64,000 bases of DNA. Origin: Massilia endophytica. Its GTDB lineage: Bacteria; Pseudomonadota; Gammaproteobacteria; Burkholderiales; Burkholderiaceae_D. The DNA is taken from positions 5,146,001 to 5,210,000 of the forward strand of contig NZ_CP088952.1 of the NCBI RefSeq assembly GCF_021165955.1. Reading direction: 5' to 3'. Numbering within the stretch: position 1 is the stretch's first letter; every line of letters starts with the position of its first letter. The translations under genes and the position numbers were made by a program. The notes beneath the pieces were generated by a model. It had not been told where the DNA came from. It saw only the letters and a list, made by a program, of their open reading frames with translations, and did no database searches. This document shows, piece after piece, positions 48,996-58,263 of this stretch.

Positions 48996-49391
48996 ATGCG
49001 TCACCGTCACGGCCTTCGTAAACTGAACCGTACCTCGTCCCACCGTCTGGCAATGCTGCGCAACATGACCGTTTCGCTGCTGCGTCATGAAGCCATCAAG
49101 ACCACGCTGCCGAAGGCAAAAGAACTGCGCCGCGTGATCGAGCCGATCCTGACTCTGGGCAAGACCGACACCCTGGCCAACAAGCGCCTGGCCTTCTCCC
49201 GCCTGCGCGACCGCGAAATGGTGGTGAAGCTGTTCGCCGAACTGGGCCCGCGCTACGCCAACCGCAACGGCGGCTACCTGCGTATCCTGAAGATGGGTTT
49301 CCGTCATGGCGACAACGCTCCGATGGCTTATGTTGAGCTGCTGGACCGTCCGGAAGTGACCGAAGTGGAAGCCGCTCCGACCGCTGAGTAA
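48996..49391 (+). CDS. rplQ: 50S ribosomal protein L17
   Basis: Large-subunit protein near the exit tunnel. 131 residues: MRHRHGLRKLNRTSSHRLAM, then FRHGDNAPMAYVELL and an acidic tail VEAAPTAE. Ribosome site AAAGGAA. Last gene of the ribosomal supercluster. Confidence 0.99.
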   Translation: MRHRHGLRKLNRTSSHRLAMLRNMTVSLLRHEAIKTTLPKAKELRRVIEPILTLGKTDTLANKRLAFSRLRDREMVVKLFAELGPRYANRNGGYLRILKMGFRHGDNAPMAYVELLDRPEVTEVEAAPTAE

Positions 49392-49412
49392 TCAGGGATC
49401 GCAGCAAAGAGA

Positions 49413-49436
49413 AAGCCGGGCTTGCCCGGCTTTTTT
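49413..49436 (+). terminator. Intrinsic terminator closing the ribosomal supercluster
   Basis: AAGCCGGG (49413-49420), loop CTTG, CCCGGCTT (49425-49432) and a T run to 49436. It lies 22 bases after the rplQ stop and is complete, so the IS110 element beyond it has not damaged the operon end. Confidence 0.9.
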
Positions 49437-49440
49437 ATTG

Positions 49441-50580
49441 TGTTGGTGGAGGGGACAGCAACTGTCTTGATTAATTAATCGAGGGTTGCTGCCCACCTCT
49501 CGTTGTTATGCAACATGGCGTTCATGGTGACGAGCAGCTTGCGCATGCAAGCCACGATGGCTACTTTCTTGAGTTTTCCTGCCGCGAGCAGCCGGGCGTA
49601 GGCGCTTTTGAGGACGGGATTGTGTCGGATGGCGACCAAGGTGGCCATGTAGAGGACCGCCCGTACCGATGCCCTGCCACCCCAAATTCTTCGCTTCCCC
49701 CGCATCTTGCCGCTGTCACGGCTGTATGGGCAGACGCCAACCAGCGCACCGATTTCGCGCCGATTGAGCGTGCCGAGCTCGGGTAACTGCGCCAGCAGGG
49801 TTGCGACGGTGATGGAGCCTACGCCGGGGATGGATGAGAGCAGGTCGGCTTTAGCGTGCCATAGCGGACTTTCCTTGATAGCCCGCCCCAGGTCACCATT
49901 GGTGCCCTTGATACGCTGCTCGAGCCATTCAATATGCTCATTGATCTCTTTTGCAATGAGAGCGGTCGCCTGCAGCTTTCGGTTCTTCTCAGCTGTGAGC
50001 ATATCGACCAACTGGCGTCTTCGAGTCAGAACGTCCTCCAGATGGCGTAGCTCACCGTCTTTAATTGGACGCAGTGCCGGTTTGACCGCTTGCCCGAAGC
50101 GGGCCAGAACAATGGCATCGACCTGGTCAGTTTTCGCAAGCACGCCAATGGCCTTGGCGAAATCCCTGGCCTGTTTGGGATTGATGACCGCCACTGGCAA
50201 CCCCGCAGTTGCCAGTACGCTGACCAATTCCATTTCCAGGCCGCCGCTCGCCTCCACCACGATCCATCGCGGCTGTAGCTGCAACAACTTGGCCTTCAAG
50301 TTCTGATGACCACCCGCGTCATTGGGGAACTGCGCCCGATGTGACAGCGGAAGACTATCGATGTCCAGACTCTTCTTGCTGACATCGATCCCGACGTACA
50401 ACCCATCGTCTGCGTTCTGCATGATTCTTTCTCCCATTCTTACTGATCCGGGGTTCGCCCCCTGACAACTGTTCGGGCTACAAAGAATCGAGCATGCCGT
50501 CATTGGCTGTCCCACGGGATTTGCTCCCACAGACCTATCAGACTGGCATGCCCGCAGACATAATTTAGCGTATGTTGAAG
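49441..50580 (-). mobile_element. IS110-type insertion sequence, ends not resolved
   Basis: One transposase gene (49475-50422) flanked by about 30 bases on the left and an AT-richer noncoding stretch on the right (50423 to about 50580). No terminal inverted repeats or target duplication could be recognised, as expected for the group. The right noncoding part precedes the transposase start, the position where such elements keep their bridge RNA. Bounds are approximate. Confidence 0.5.
49475..50422 (-). CDS. IS110-family transposase (DEDD recombinase)
   Basis: A 315-residue transposase. N-terminal RuvC-like DEDD nuclease: YVGIDVSKKSLDID (first Asp), VVEASGGLEMEL (Glu), KTDQVDAIVLARF (Asp residues). 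C-terminal transposase_20-type region: LSSIPGVGSITVATLLAQLPELG and ALVGVCPYSRDSGKMRGKRRIWGG, with the Ser used for DNA strand exchange. The ATG at 50422 has GGGAG upstream; the frame is open further. IS110 elements lack large inverted repeats, and recent work shows that they encode a bridge RNA in the flanking noncoding end. Confidence 0.93.
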   Translation of the reverse strand: MQNADDGLYVGIDVSKKSLDIDSLPLSHRAQFPNDAGGHQNLKAKLLQLQPRWIVVEASGGLEMELVSVLATAGLPVAVINPKQARDFAKAIGVLAKTDQVDAIVLARFGQAVKPALRPIKDGELRHLEDVLTRRRQLVDMLTAEKNRKLQATALIAKEINEHIEWLEQRIKGTNGDLGRAIKESPLWHAKADLLSSIPGVGSITVATLLAQLPELGTLNRREIGALVGVCPYSRDSGKMRGKRRIWGGRASVRAVLYMATLVAIRHNPVLKSAYARLLAAGKLKKVAIVACMRKLLVTMNAMLHNNERWAATLD

Positions 50581-50639
50581 ATATAAGACCGCTACTCAAC
50601 ATAGTTAGCAAACTGTGTTCGGTGGCGGACTTGGACACC

Positions 50640-50686
50640 GGGGACAGACCCCGGTTTCGGCTGCGCCGAAAGCAGGGTCTGTCCCC
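50640..50686. repeat. REP-like double-stem palindrome
   Basis: GGGGACAGACCC (50640-50651) pairs with GGGTCTGTCCCC (50675-50686), and an inner stem TTTCGGC/GCCGAAA (50655-50671) closes the middle. It lies 11 bases beyond the peptidase stop at 50698 and could end its transcript. The GGGGACAG core also appears at 49452-49459. Confidence 0.65.
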
Positions 50687-50697
50687 TCTGCTGCGGG

Positions 50698-52290
50698 CTA
50701 TTGGGCAAACTCCGAGCTGCGCTTCCACACCGGCCGCGGCGATCCTGCCGCCAGGTCGTAGCCGACCTGGAACAGCAGCTGCACATCCTGCATGCCGCCG
50801 CTGAAGTCCCAGTCGTCGCGGTAGGCGTCGCCCGTCTTGTGGTAGTCCTGCGAGTAGTAGTGGTTCACCACCTTCTCCGCATAGCCTTCCGGCTTGCCGA
50901 TATAGCCGCTGCGCGCCTTGGTGTAAAGCACCGGCACCCCCACGCGCGCGAACTCGAGCTGGTCGGCGCGGTAGAAGCTGCCCAGCTCGGGCCGGGAATC
51001 GGGCGCGACCTGCCGTCCCTGCAGGGCCGCATACTTCACCAGCAGGTCGTCCAGGGTGGAATGGCCCGAGGTCACGTTCTCGATGCTGCCGGTGCGCCCC
51101 CAGGCGTTGATGCCGTCGAAGTTGATATCCGCTACCGTGTCCTTGAGGGGATAGAGGGGATGCGCCGCATAGTAGCGCGCACCCAGCAGCCCGCGCTCCT
51201 CGGCCGTCGTCGCAATGAACAGCACGGAACGCTTCGGCCGCGCCTGGCCCCGGAAGGCGCGCGCCACTTCCAGCATGGCGGCCACGCCCGAAGCATTGTC
51301 CAGCGCGCCGTAGTAGATCTTGCGCGGCGGCGTTTCGTCCACGCCGAGGTGATCCCAGTGCGCCGAATACACCACCAGCTCCTTCTTCAGCACGGGATCG
51401 CTGCCCTCGATCAGGCCCACGACATTGTGTGAGTCGATCACCCGCTCCTTGCTCTCGATCTCGAAGCTGGCCGTGCCCTTCAGGCTCACGGGGCGGAAAT
51501 CCTTGCCCAGTGCCTGCTGCTTGAGCATGTCGAAATCCAGCCCGGCGGCGGACATCATCTCCTTCGCCTTGTCCAGCCTGATCCAGCCCGGCACTTCCGG
51601 CGCATCCGGATCGTCGCCGCTGCGCACCAGGCTGAAGTTCTCGGTGCCGAAGCTGCTGCGCACCACGCTGTAGGGATAGCCTGCCGGGCCGTCCTCGTGA
51701 ACGATGAGCGCTGCGGCCGCGCCTTTCTTGCGGGCGATCTCGTACTTGTAAGTCCAGCGGCCGTAATACGTCATCGCCTTGCCGCGGAAAAGCGAGGCGT
51801 CGGCCACGGGCGGATCGTTGATCAGCATCACGATGGTCTTGCCGCGCACGTCCACATCCTTATAGTCGTCCCAGCCGTATTCCGGCGCCACGACCCCGTA
51901 GCCCACGAAGACCAGCTCCGAGTTCTTCACGCTGGCCTTGGGCGATGGCCCGGTGGACTGGGCCACATAGTCGTCCAGCGGCGCCAGCGTCTTCTCCATG
52001 TTGCCGATGCGGTAGCTGAAGCGCGTTGCCGGAATGCGGTGCCGCAGCGGCACGCGCTGCACGTAGGTGCCGTCCGGATTGCCGGGCTTGAGGCCCATCG
52101 CAATGAACTGCTGCTGCACATAGTTCACGGCGTCGCGTTCGCCAGCCGTGCCGGGCGCGCGCCCCTCCATGGCGTCGGAGGCGAGCGCCTTGATATGCGA
52201 GCGGAACTGGGTTTCGGAAATGGCCGGGGCGGGGGCCTGCGCCAGGGAGGCGCCGCTGGCAAGGGCCAGGGTGAGGAGGGCTGCGCGCAA
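50698..52290 (-). CDS. Exported M28-family zinc aminopeptidase with PA domain
   Basis: A 530-residue exported peptidase; signal peptide ends near LAQA. A protease-associated insert occupies about residues 130-260. The two-zinc site is complete: YSAHWDHLGV (His, Asp), GALDNASGVAAMLE (Asp), TTAEERGLLGARYY (Glu pair), NFDGINAWG (Asp) and YHKTGD (His). Removes N-terminal residues from peptides in the periplasm or outside. The start is TTG at 52290, supported by AGGAG six bases upstream. Confidence 0.92.
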   Translation of the reverse strand: MRAALLTLALASGASLAQAPAPAISETQFRSHIKALASDAMEGRAPGTAGERDAVNYVQQQFIAMGLKPGNPDGTYVQRVPLRHRIPATRFSYRIGNMEKTLAPLDDYVAQSTGPSPKASVKNSELVFVGYGVVAPEYGWDDYKDVDVRGKTIVMLINDPPVADASLFRGKAMTYYGRWTYKYEIARKKGAAAALIVHEDGPAGYPYSVVRSSFGTENFSLVRSGDDPDAPEVPGWIRLDKAKEMMSAAGLDFDMLKQQALGKDFRPVSLKGTASFEIESKERVIDSHNVVGLIEGSDPVLKKELVVYSAHWDHLGVDETPPRKIYYGALDNASGVAAMLEVARAFRGQARPKRSVLFIATTAEERGLLGARYYAAHPLYPLKDTVADINFDGINAWGRTGSIENVTSGHSTLDDLLVKYAALQGRQVAPDSRPELGSFYRADQLEFARVGVPVLYTKARSGYIGKPEGYAEKVVNHYYSQDYHKTGDAYRDDWDFSGGMQDVQLLFQVGYDLAAGSPRPVWKRSSEFAQ

Positions 52291-52413
52291 GAGGGACTCC
52301 TGAAATAAGACTTGGCGGATTATAAACTGGGCAGATTGTCCAACGGCAGCGCCGACCCGCCTGCCCGGTGTACTATCTGTCTGATTCGCTCAATGCACCG
52401 GAAGAATATTCAC

Positions 52414-54243
52414 ATGTCCCGCCCTGTTTCGCTGTTTCGGCTGATTGCCCTGTTCTGCCTCACCCTGCTGGCGTTCACGGCGCGCGCCGAAGAAGATTTC
52501 CTCGATCCCGCCGTCGCCTTCCGCTTCTCCGCCCGCATGGAAGGGGACAAGATCGCCGTCAATTTCAAGATCGCCGAGGGCTATTACATGTACCGCGAGC
52601 GCTTCGGCTTCTCCGCCGTGGGCGCCAAGCTGGGCACGCCCGAGATCCCGCCGGGCAAGATCAAATACGACGAAACCTTTCAGAAGGACGTGGAAACCTA
52701 CCGCCACGAGGTCACCATCCTCATTCCGGTGGAGGCAAACGGCCCCTTCACCCTGAAGGCGACCGGGCAGGGCTGCGCGGACAAGGGCCTCTGCTATTCG
52801 CCCCAGGACTACACCGCCCAGCTCAGCGCGGGCATGCCCGCCTTGGCAAGCGAACCGAAGGCCGAAGGCAAGTCCGGCCTTGGCGGGCTGCTTGGCCCCC
52901 AGCCGAAGATGAGCGTCGCCGCCAGCCCGGCAGCGCCGCCGGCGCCTGAACCCGCGCCTGCCGCGGGCAGCGCTGCGGCCGAGACCAGCGATATGGGACG
53001 CATTGAATCTGCGCTGAAAACGGGCCGATTCGCCGCTATCGTCCCGCTATTCCTGCTATCGGGCCTGCTGCTGGCGTTCACGCCCTGCGTGCTGCCGATG
53101 GTGCCCATCCTTTCCTCGATCATCGTCGGCGAAGGCGCGGGGGCCAGCCGTTCGCGCGGCCTCGTGCTTTCCCTCAGCTATTCGCTGGGCATGGCCCTGG
53201 TCTACACGGCCTTGGGCGTGGCGGCGGGATTGCTGGGGGAGGGCCTCTCGGCCGCCCTGCAGAATCCCTGGGTGCTGGGCGCCTTCGGCCTGCTCATGGC
53301 AGGTCTTGCGCTCTCGATGTTCGGCGTGTACGAGCTGCAGATGCCCGCCGCCCTGCAAAGCAGGCTGGCCACGGCTTCCAGCCGGCAGTCCTCCGGCAAG
53401 CTTGCGGGGGTGTTCGCCATGGGCGCGATCTCCGCCCTCATCGTGGGCCCCTGCGTGGCCGCGCCGCTGGCGGGAGCGCTGGTCTACATCAGCCAGACCC
53501 GCGATGTGGTGATTGGCGGTGGTGCGCTGTTCTCGATGGCAGTGGGCATGAGCGTGCCGCTGGTCCTAGTGGGCGCTTCGGCAGGCTCCCTGCTGCCGCG
53601 CGCAGGCGCGTGGATGGACAGCGTCAAACGCTTCTTCGGGGTGCTGATGCTGGGCATGGCCTGGTGGCTGGTCGCGCCCGTGCTGCCCGCCGCCGTGCAG
53701 ATGGCGGGCTGGACGGCGCTGGGCGTGGGTTACGGCATGTATCTGCTGACCCGTCCCGGCAAGTGGATCGCGAAAAGCGCGGGCGCCGTGTTTCTGGTGC
53801 TGGGATTGATGCAGCTGGCCGGCCTGGCGAGCGGCGGCCGTGACCCATGGGCGCCACTGGCGCACCTGCGGGGCGGCGGCGCGCAGCCGCTGCATTTCCA
53901 GCGCATTAAAACCGTGGCGGAGCTGGATAATATTCTGGCCAATACCGGCGGCAAAACCGTCATGCTGGATTTCTATGCCGACTGGTGCGTTTCCTGCAAG
54001 GAGATGGAGAAATTCACCTTTATCGATCCGGCTGTACAGGAAAAACTCGCGAACACGATTACCCTGCAGGTCGATGTGACAAAGAACGATGAGGACGACA
54101 AGGCAATGCTGAAGCGTTTCAAGTTATTCGGCCCGCCTGGCATTATTTTTTTCAACGCCCGCGGGGAGGAAATTCCCGATTCGCGCGTGATCGGATTCCA
54201 GGATAAAGACAAGTTCCTGAATTCGCTGCAGAAGCTGCAATAG
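52414..54243 (+). CDS. dsbD: Thiol:disulfide interchange protein DsbD
   Basis: 609-residue inner-membrane electron carrier that moves reducing power from cytoplasmic thioredoxin to the periplasm. All three redox pairs are present: periplasmic N-terminal domain Cys121 and Cys127 (GCADKGLC), membrane domain Cys225 (TPCVLPMVP) and Cys347 (GPCVAAPLAG), and C-terminal thioredoxin domain Cys525/Cys528 (DWCVSCK). The ATG at 52414 gives a proper signal peptide and has GGAAG nine bases upstream; the frame is open to 52312. It supports DsbC/G isomerases and cytochrome c maturation. Confidence 0.95.
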   Translation: MSRPVSLFRLIALFCLTLLAFTARAEEDFLDPAVAFRFSARMEGDKIAVNFKIAEGYYMYRERFGFSAVGAKLGTPEIPPGKIKYDETFQKDVETYRHEVTILIPVEANGPFTLKATGQGCADKGLCYSPQDYTAQLSAGMPALASEPKAEGKSGLGGLLGPQPKMSVAASPAAPPAPEPAPAAGSAAAETSDMGRIESALKTGRFAAIVPLFLLSGLLLAFTPCVLPMVPILSSIIVGEGAGASRSRGLVLSLSYSLGMALVYTALGVAAGLLGEGLSAALQNPWVLGAFGLLMAGLALSMFGVYELQMPAALQSRLATASSRQSSGKLAGVFAMGAISALIVGPCVAAPLAGALVYISQTRDVVIGGGALFSMAVGMSVPLVLVGASAGSLLPRAGAWMDSVKRFFGVLMLGMAWWLVAPVLPAAVQMAGWTALGVGYGMYLLTRPGKWIAKSAGAVFLVLGLMQLAGLASGGRDPWAPLAHLRGGGAQPLHFQRIKTVAELDNILANTGGKTVMLDFYADWCVSCKEMEKFTFIDPAVQEKLANTITLQVDVTKNDEDDKAMLKRFKLFGPPGIIFFNARGEEIPDSRVIGFQDKDKFLNSLQKLQ

Positions 54244-54321
54244 GAAAGGGCGCCGCCGGCGCCCTTTCTTTGCTCTGCAGTGTGCTTGTTTCTGGCTGCA
54301 TTGCGCCAGAAGCTGGCGTGA

Positions 54322-54795
54322 CTACTGCTGGGCGCCCCCGTGATGGCGGTGGCCGCGGCCGTGGCGGGCCACCATCTGGTCGAAGGTTTTCTGCTGTTCA
54401 GGCGTCAGCACGGCATAGAAGGTTTTCAGCGCCGACAAATGCGCTTCCTGGCGCTCGATGCGCATCTTCGACCGTTCCAGCATTTTCTCCATCTTTTCGG
54501 GCGCGCTCAGCGATTTGAAATCGACGCGGTCGGGACGGCCCGCCGGCATCTGCGGCTTGATCGCGGCCATATAGTGCTGCCATGCCGTTTCCTGGGCCGC
54601 GTTCAATTTCAGGGCGTCGTGCAGTTTTTGCTGGCGTGCCGCGCGCCTCTCGGCGAACTTGGCCGGGTCGAATTTCGTTTCCGCATAAGCGTGGCGCGGT
54701 TTGGCTGCCGCATCCTGGGCGTGGGCGGAAAATGCCGCCGAGCCCATGCCGATAACGGTCATGCCGATAATGAGGCTTTTACGCAGGGTATTCAT
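54322..54795 (-). CDS. Spy/CpxP-family (LTXXQ) periplasmic protein
   Basis: A 157-residue exported protein; signal peptide MNTLRKSLIIGMTVIGMGSA, cleaved near AHA. The mature part is helical and basic, with one LTPEQQKTFDQM repeat of the LTXXQ type and a His-rich end. Spy is an ATP-independent chaperone and CpxP an adaptor of the Cpx envelope-stress system; both are induced by envelope stress. It is divergent from a two-component operon across 205 bases. AAGGA precedes the ATG. Confidence 0.88.
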   Translation of the reverse strand: MNTLRKSLIIGMTVIGMGSAAFSAHAQDAAAKPRHAYAETKFDPAKFAERRAARQQKLHDALKLNAAQETAWQHYMAAIKPQMPAGRPDRVDFKSLSAPEKMEKMLERSKMRIERQEAHLSALKTFYAVLTPEQQKTFDQMVARHGRGHRHHGGAQQ

Positions 54796-54908
54796 TGATA
54801 ATCCTTCCAAAGTGGTTGAGCTAATATGTGCATCAACAGTCCAACGCACTGCACATGGGAATCATCATCGCAATCAAGTGTTTCCGGTGCGTGTCCCCAG
54901 CCGCGCTT

Positions 54909-54957
54909 TTTGTATCCAGTTGTTTCGCCTTTCGTGCTATATACAAGACGATACAAA
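54909..54957 (+). promoter_or_regulatory. Two-component operon promoter with OmpR-type repeats
   Basis: Extended -10 TGCTATATA (54935-54943). TACAA at 54942-54946 and 54952-54956 are direct repeats exactly 10 bases apart, the spacing of OmpR-family sites. TTTGTATC (54909-54916) is the inverted complement of GATACAAA (54950-54957). Probably the autoregulatory site of the response regulator, possibly serving the divergent Spy-like gene too. Confidence 0.5.
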
Positions 54958-55000
54958 TGGCCGTTGGTCTTTGCTCGTCGAACTAAGGATAATTGAGCAT

Positions 55001-55726
55001 ATGGAACCTACATCTAGCATCCTGATCGTCGACGACGACCGCGATATCCGGACCCTGCTGGCGGACTACCTGGAAACGAACGGCTACCGCACCTTCGCGG
55101 CTGCCGACGGGGCCGCCATGTGGAAAGTGCTGGACGAGTCCCGGCCCGACCTGATCGTTCTCGACCTGAACATGCCCGGCGAAGACGGCCTGACCCTGTG
55201 CCGCAAGCTGCGCGCGCATTCGACCCTGCCCGTCATCATGCTGACGGCCCGCAGCGAGCCCCTGGACCGCATCCTGGGCCTCGAAATGGGGGCGGACGAC
55301 TACCTGCCCAAGCCCTTCGAGCCGCGCGAGCTGCTGGCGCGCATCCGCAGCGTTCTGCGCCGCAGCCACAGCGCCGCCGCCAATGCGGCCGAGAAGGCTT
55401 CCCTGATCCGCTTCTCCGGCTGGACCCTGGACCTGACGGCGCGCCACCTGCTCAATCCCGAAGGCACGGTGATCATGCTCTCCGGCGCCGAGTTCCGCCT
55501 GCTGAAAGTCTTCCTGGAGCACCCGAACCGCGTGCTCAACCGCGACCAGCTGCTGAACCTCACCCAGGGCCGCGACGCCGACCCCTTCGACCGCTCGATC
55601 GACATCCAGATCAGCCGCCTGCGCCAGAAGCTGGGCGAGGACGCGCGCCTGCCCCAGATCATCAAGACCGTGCGTAACGGCGGCTATGTGCTGGCCGGTT
55701 CCGTCTCCGTGGAGTCGGCTCCGTGA
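55001..55726 (+). CDS. OmpR-family response regulator
   Basis: A 241-residue regulator. Receiver domain (about 6-120) with the acidic pocket DDD near residue 11, phospho-acceptor in LIVLDLNMPGEDG (Asp near 54), Thr in LTAR and Lys in LPKPFEP; winged-helix C-terminal domain (about 140-235, LTQGRDADPFDRSIDIQISRLRQKLGED, KTVRNGGYVL). AAGGAT upstream of the ATG. Its stop overlaps the sensor kinase start by two bases beyond GTG. Confidence 0.95.
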   Translation: MEPTSSILIVDDDRDIRTLLADYLETNGYRTFAAADGAAMWKVLDESRPDLIVLDLNMPGEDGLTLCRKLRAHSTLPVIMLTARSEPLDRILGLEMGADDYLPKPFEPRELLARIRSVLRRSHSAAANAAEKASLIRFSGWTLDLTARHLLNPEGTVIMLSGAEFRLLKVFLEHPNRVLNRDQLLNLTQGRDADPFDRSIDIQISRLRQKLGEDARLPQIIKTVRNGGYVLAGSVSVESAP

Positions 55727-57075
55727 AAGCCTTCTGGAATTCGATGACGGGCCGCGTCTTCGTCGTCCTGATGCTGGGCATCATCGCATCCTGGGCGCTC
55801 ACGCAGTGGCTGGCCGTCAACGAACGCCAGCGCACCATCGAACGCTACCGCGACTTCCACGCGCTGGAGCGCGCCGAGCAGATCATCACTACCGCCGATG
55901 TCGTCCGCCCCGAATCGCGCGCCCAATACCTGCGCGTGGCCAGCAAGGGCAGCGTCAAGCTCGAACTGGCGGAGGACACGCGCGCCGTGCCCCAGCCGCC
56001 CACGGAGTTCTCCGCCAGCCTGGCGGGCCGCCTGGGGCGCGACTACGGCGTCACACCGCTTTCCGAGCGTCCGCCGGAATGCGACCTGCCGCGCCCGGGC
56101 TCCCTCTTCAGCCCCAGCCGCTGGCGCGGCACCTGCGAGGCCATGAATGTGCTGATGACGGACGGGCAGATGCTCAAGCTCTCCATCCTGCCGCCGCGCG
56201 CGCCGCCGCCCACCGGCCACAATGAATACCTGGCCTTCCTGCCGGCCCTGCTGTGCATCGCCATCCTGGCGTATTTTGTGGCGCGCATGACCATGCGTCC
56301 CCTCAAGCAGCTGGCCCAGGCGGCGAAGGACCTCGGCAACGACATCAACCATCCGCCCCTGGTGCCGCAGGGCGCCAGCGAGATCCGCCAGGCGAGCGCC
56401 GCCTTCAATGCCATGCAGGCCCGCATCCGCCAGCACATCGCCCAGCGCACGGAAATGCTGGCCGCCATCACGCACGACCTGCAGACCCCGCTGACCCGCA
56501 TCCGCCTGCGCCTGGAAAAAGTGCCGGACGCGGAGCTGCAGCAGAAGCTGCTGGACGACCTCTCGGCCATGCAGCAGATGGTGAAGGAAGGGCTGGACCT
56601 GGCGCGCAGCATGGACGCCACGGGCGCCATGCAGAAGCTCGACCTCGACTCCCTGCTCGACAGCGTGTGCTCGGACGCCGCCGAGGCCGGGCAGGACGTG
56701 GTGCTGCAGGGCCGCGCTTCCATGGCCCTGATGGGCCGGCCCATGGATATCCGCCGCTGCCTGGTGAACCTCATCGACAATGCCGTGAAATACGGCCACC
56801 GTGCCCAGGTGACGGTGGAGCGGCTGGCGGGCGCCGCCCGCATCCGCATCCGCGACAACGGCCCCGGCATCCCGCCCGACCAGCTGGCGAAAGTCTTCGA
56901 ACCCTTCTACCGGCTGGAAAGCTCGCGCTCGCGCGAATCGGGCGGCACCGGCCTGGGCCTGACCATCGCCCGCAATATCGCCGAGCAGCATGGCGCCAGC
57001 CTCAGCCTGTCCAATCAGGACGGCGGCGGCCTGGAAGCCACCCTGCTGGTGCCTGAGTTTTATGCAGGAAAATAA
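55723..57075 (+). CDS. Sensor histidine kinase
   Basis: A 450-residue inner-membrane kinase. Two membrane helices (about 12-32 and 168-188) enclose a 130-residue periplasmic sensor; then HAMP (MRPLKQLAQAAKDLG), H-box ITHDLQTPLTRIR, N-box NLIDNAVKYG, DNGPGI and GGTGLGLTIA. HDLQTPLTR is typical of the EnvZ/CpxA-like group partnering OmpR regulators. The start is GTG at 55723, inside the end of the regulator gene. The periplasmic sensor is not of a type I recognise. The RND pump genes follow after 21 bases. Confidence 0.94.
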   Translation: MKAFWNSMTGRVFVVLMLGIIASWALTQWLAVNERQRTIERYRDFHALERAEQIITTADVVRPESRAQYLRVASKGSVKLELAEDTRAVPQPPTEFSASLAGRLGRDYGVTPLSERPPECDLPRPGSLFSPSRWRGTCEAMNVLMTDGQMLKLSILPPRAPPPTGHNEYLAFLPALLCIAILAYFVARMTMRPLKQLAQAAKDLGNDINHPPLVPQGASEIRQASAAFNAMQARIRQHIAQRTEMLAAITHDLQTPLTRIRLRLEKVPDAELQQKLLDDLSAMQQMVKEGLDLARSMDATGAMQKLDLDSLLDSVCSDAAEAGQDVVLQGRASMALMGRPMDIRRCLVNLIDNAVKYGHRAQVTVERLAGAARIRIRDNGPGIPPDQLAKVFEPFYRLESSRSRESGGTGLGLTIARNIAEQHGASLSLSNQDGGGLEATLLVPEFYAGK

Positions 57076-57096
57076 TTTCAACGCAAAGTAGTCCAA

Positions 57097-58263
57097 ATGA
57101 AAAAGAAAACCTTGGGAGTTCTGATCGGTGCGGCGGCCGTGGCGGCTGCAGGCGCCTGGCATTTCACGAAAGCGCCGGCCCAGCCTGCGGACGGCAAGAA
57201 GGGGCAGGGCGGCCAGGGCCCGACCACGGTCAATGTCATCAGCCCGAAGCGGCAGGATGTGCCGGTAGTGCTGCAGGCGAACGGCACGGTGAGCCCGATC
57301 AGCACGGTGGACCTGCATCCCCAGACCACGAGCACCATCGTCAAGGTGCACGTGAAGGAAGGGCAGTTCGTGAAGGAAGGGGAACTCATGTTCTCCCTGG
57401 ACAGCCGCAGCGAATCGGCTAATCTGCAGAAGGCGGAGGCCCAGGTGGCGCGCGACCGCGCGAGCCTGGCCGACCTGGAGCGCCAGTACAAGCGCAGCCT
57501 GGAGCTGCTGAGCCAGAAGTTCATCGCCCAGGGCGCCGTGGACACGCTGAAGAGCCAGGTGGACGCCGCGCGCGCCCTGCTGGAGGCCGATATTGCCGCC
57601 GCGCGCGCCGTGAAAGTGGACCAGAGCTTCACCACCATCCGCGCGCCGATGACGGGCCGGGTGGGCGCCATCAACGTCTATCCGGGCAGCCTGGTGCAGC
57701 TGTCCACCTCGCTGACCACGATTACCCAACTGAACCCGATCAACGTCGCGTTCACGCTGCCTGAAACGAGCCTGGCCGCGCTGCTGGACGCCCAGCGCGC
57801 GGGCACGGTGCCGGTGCAGGTGTTCCAGAACAATTCGGACCAGCCCATTGAAGGCAAGCTGAGCTTTATCGACAACACGGTGGACCCGGTGGCGGGCGTG
57901 ATCCGCGTGAAGGCCCAGTTCGACAACAAGGACACCCGCCTGTGGCCGGGCCAGTACGTGAACACCAGGCTGACGGTGCAAACCCTGAAGGACGCCATCG
58001 TGGTGCCGCAGAACGCCATCATCAGCAATACCCGCGGCACCTTCGTCTACACCCTGGGCGAAGGCAAGACGGCCGCCGTGGCCAACGTGAAGCGCCTGCA
58101 CTCCTTCGGCACGGAGGCGGCGGTGGAAGGCCTGAAGGGTGACGAGAAGGTCATCGTGGAAGGCAAACAGAACCTGCGTCCAGGCGGCAAGGTCGTGCTG
58201 GCGGACGCTTCCGGCCACCGCGGCGGCAAGGACCAGCAGCAAGAGAAGGGCAAGGCGGAATGA
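57097..58263 (+). CDS. RND efflux periplasmic adaptor (MdtA/AcrA-like)
   Basis: A 388-residue adaptor bound to the inner membrane by an N-terminal hydrophobic segment (about 6-24); no lipobox. Lipoyl half (VKVHVKEGQFVKEGELMFSLD), coiled-coil hairpin (about 100-170), second half (TTIRAPMTGRVGAINVYPGSLV), barrel and membrane-proximal domain. Ends with a basic, Gln/Lys-rich tail. Four-base overlap with the pump gene. Confidence 0.93.
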   Translation: MKKKTLGVLIGAAAVAAAGAWHFTKAPAQPADGKKGQGGQGPTTVNVISPKRQDVPVVLQANGTVSPISTVDLHPQTTSTIVKVHVKEGQFVKEGELMFSLDSRSESANLQKAEAQVARDRASLADLERQYKRSLELLSQKFIAQGAVDTLKSQVDAARALLEADIAAARAVKVDQSFTTIRAPMTGRVGAINVYPGSLVQLSTSLTTITQLNPINVAFTLPETSLAALLDAQRAGTVPVQVFQNNSDQPIEGKLSFIDNTVDPVAGVIRVKAQFDNKDTRLWPGQYVNTRLTVQTLKDAIVVPQNAIISNTRGTFVYTLGEGKTAAVANVKRLHSFGTEAAVEGLKGDEKVIVEGKQNLRPGGKVVLADASGHRGGKDQQQEKGKAE

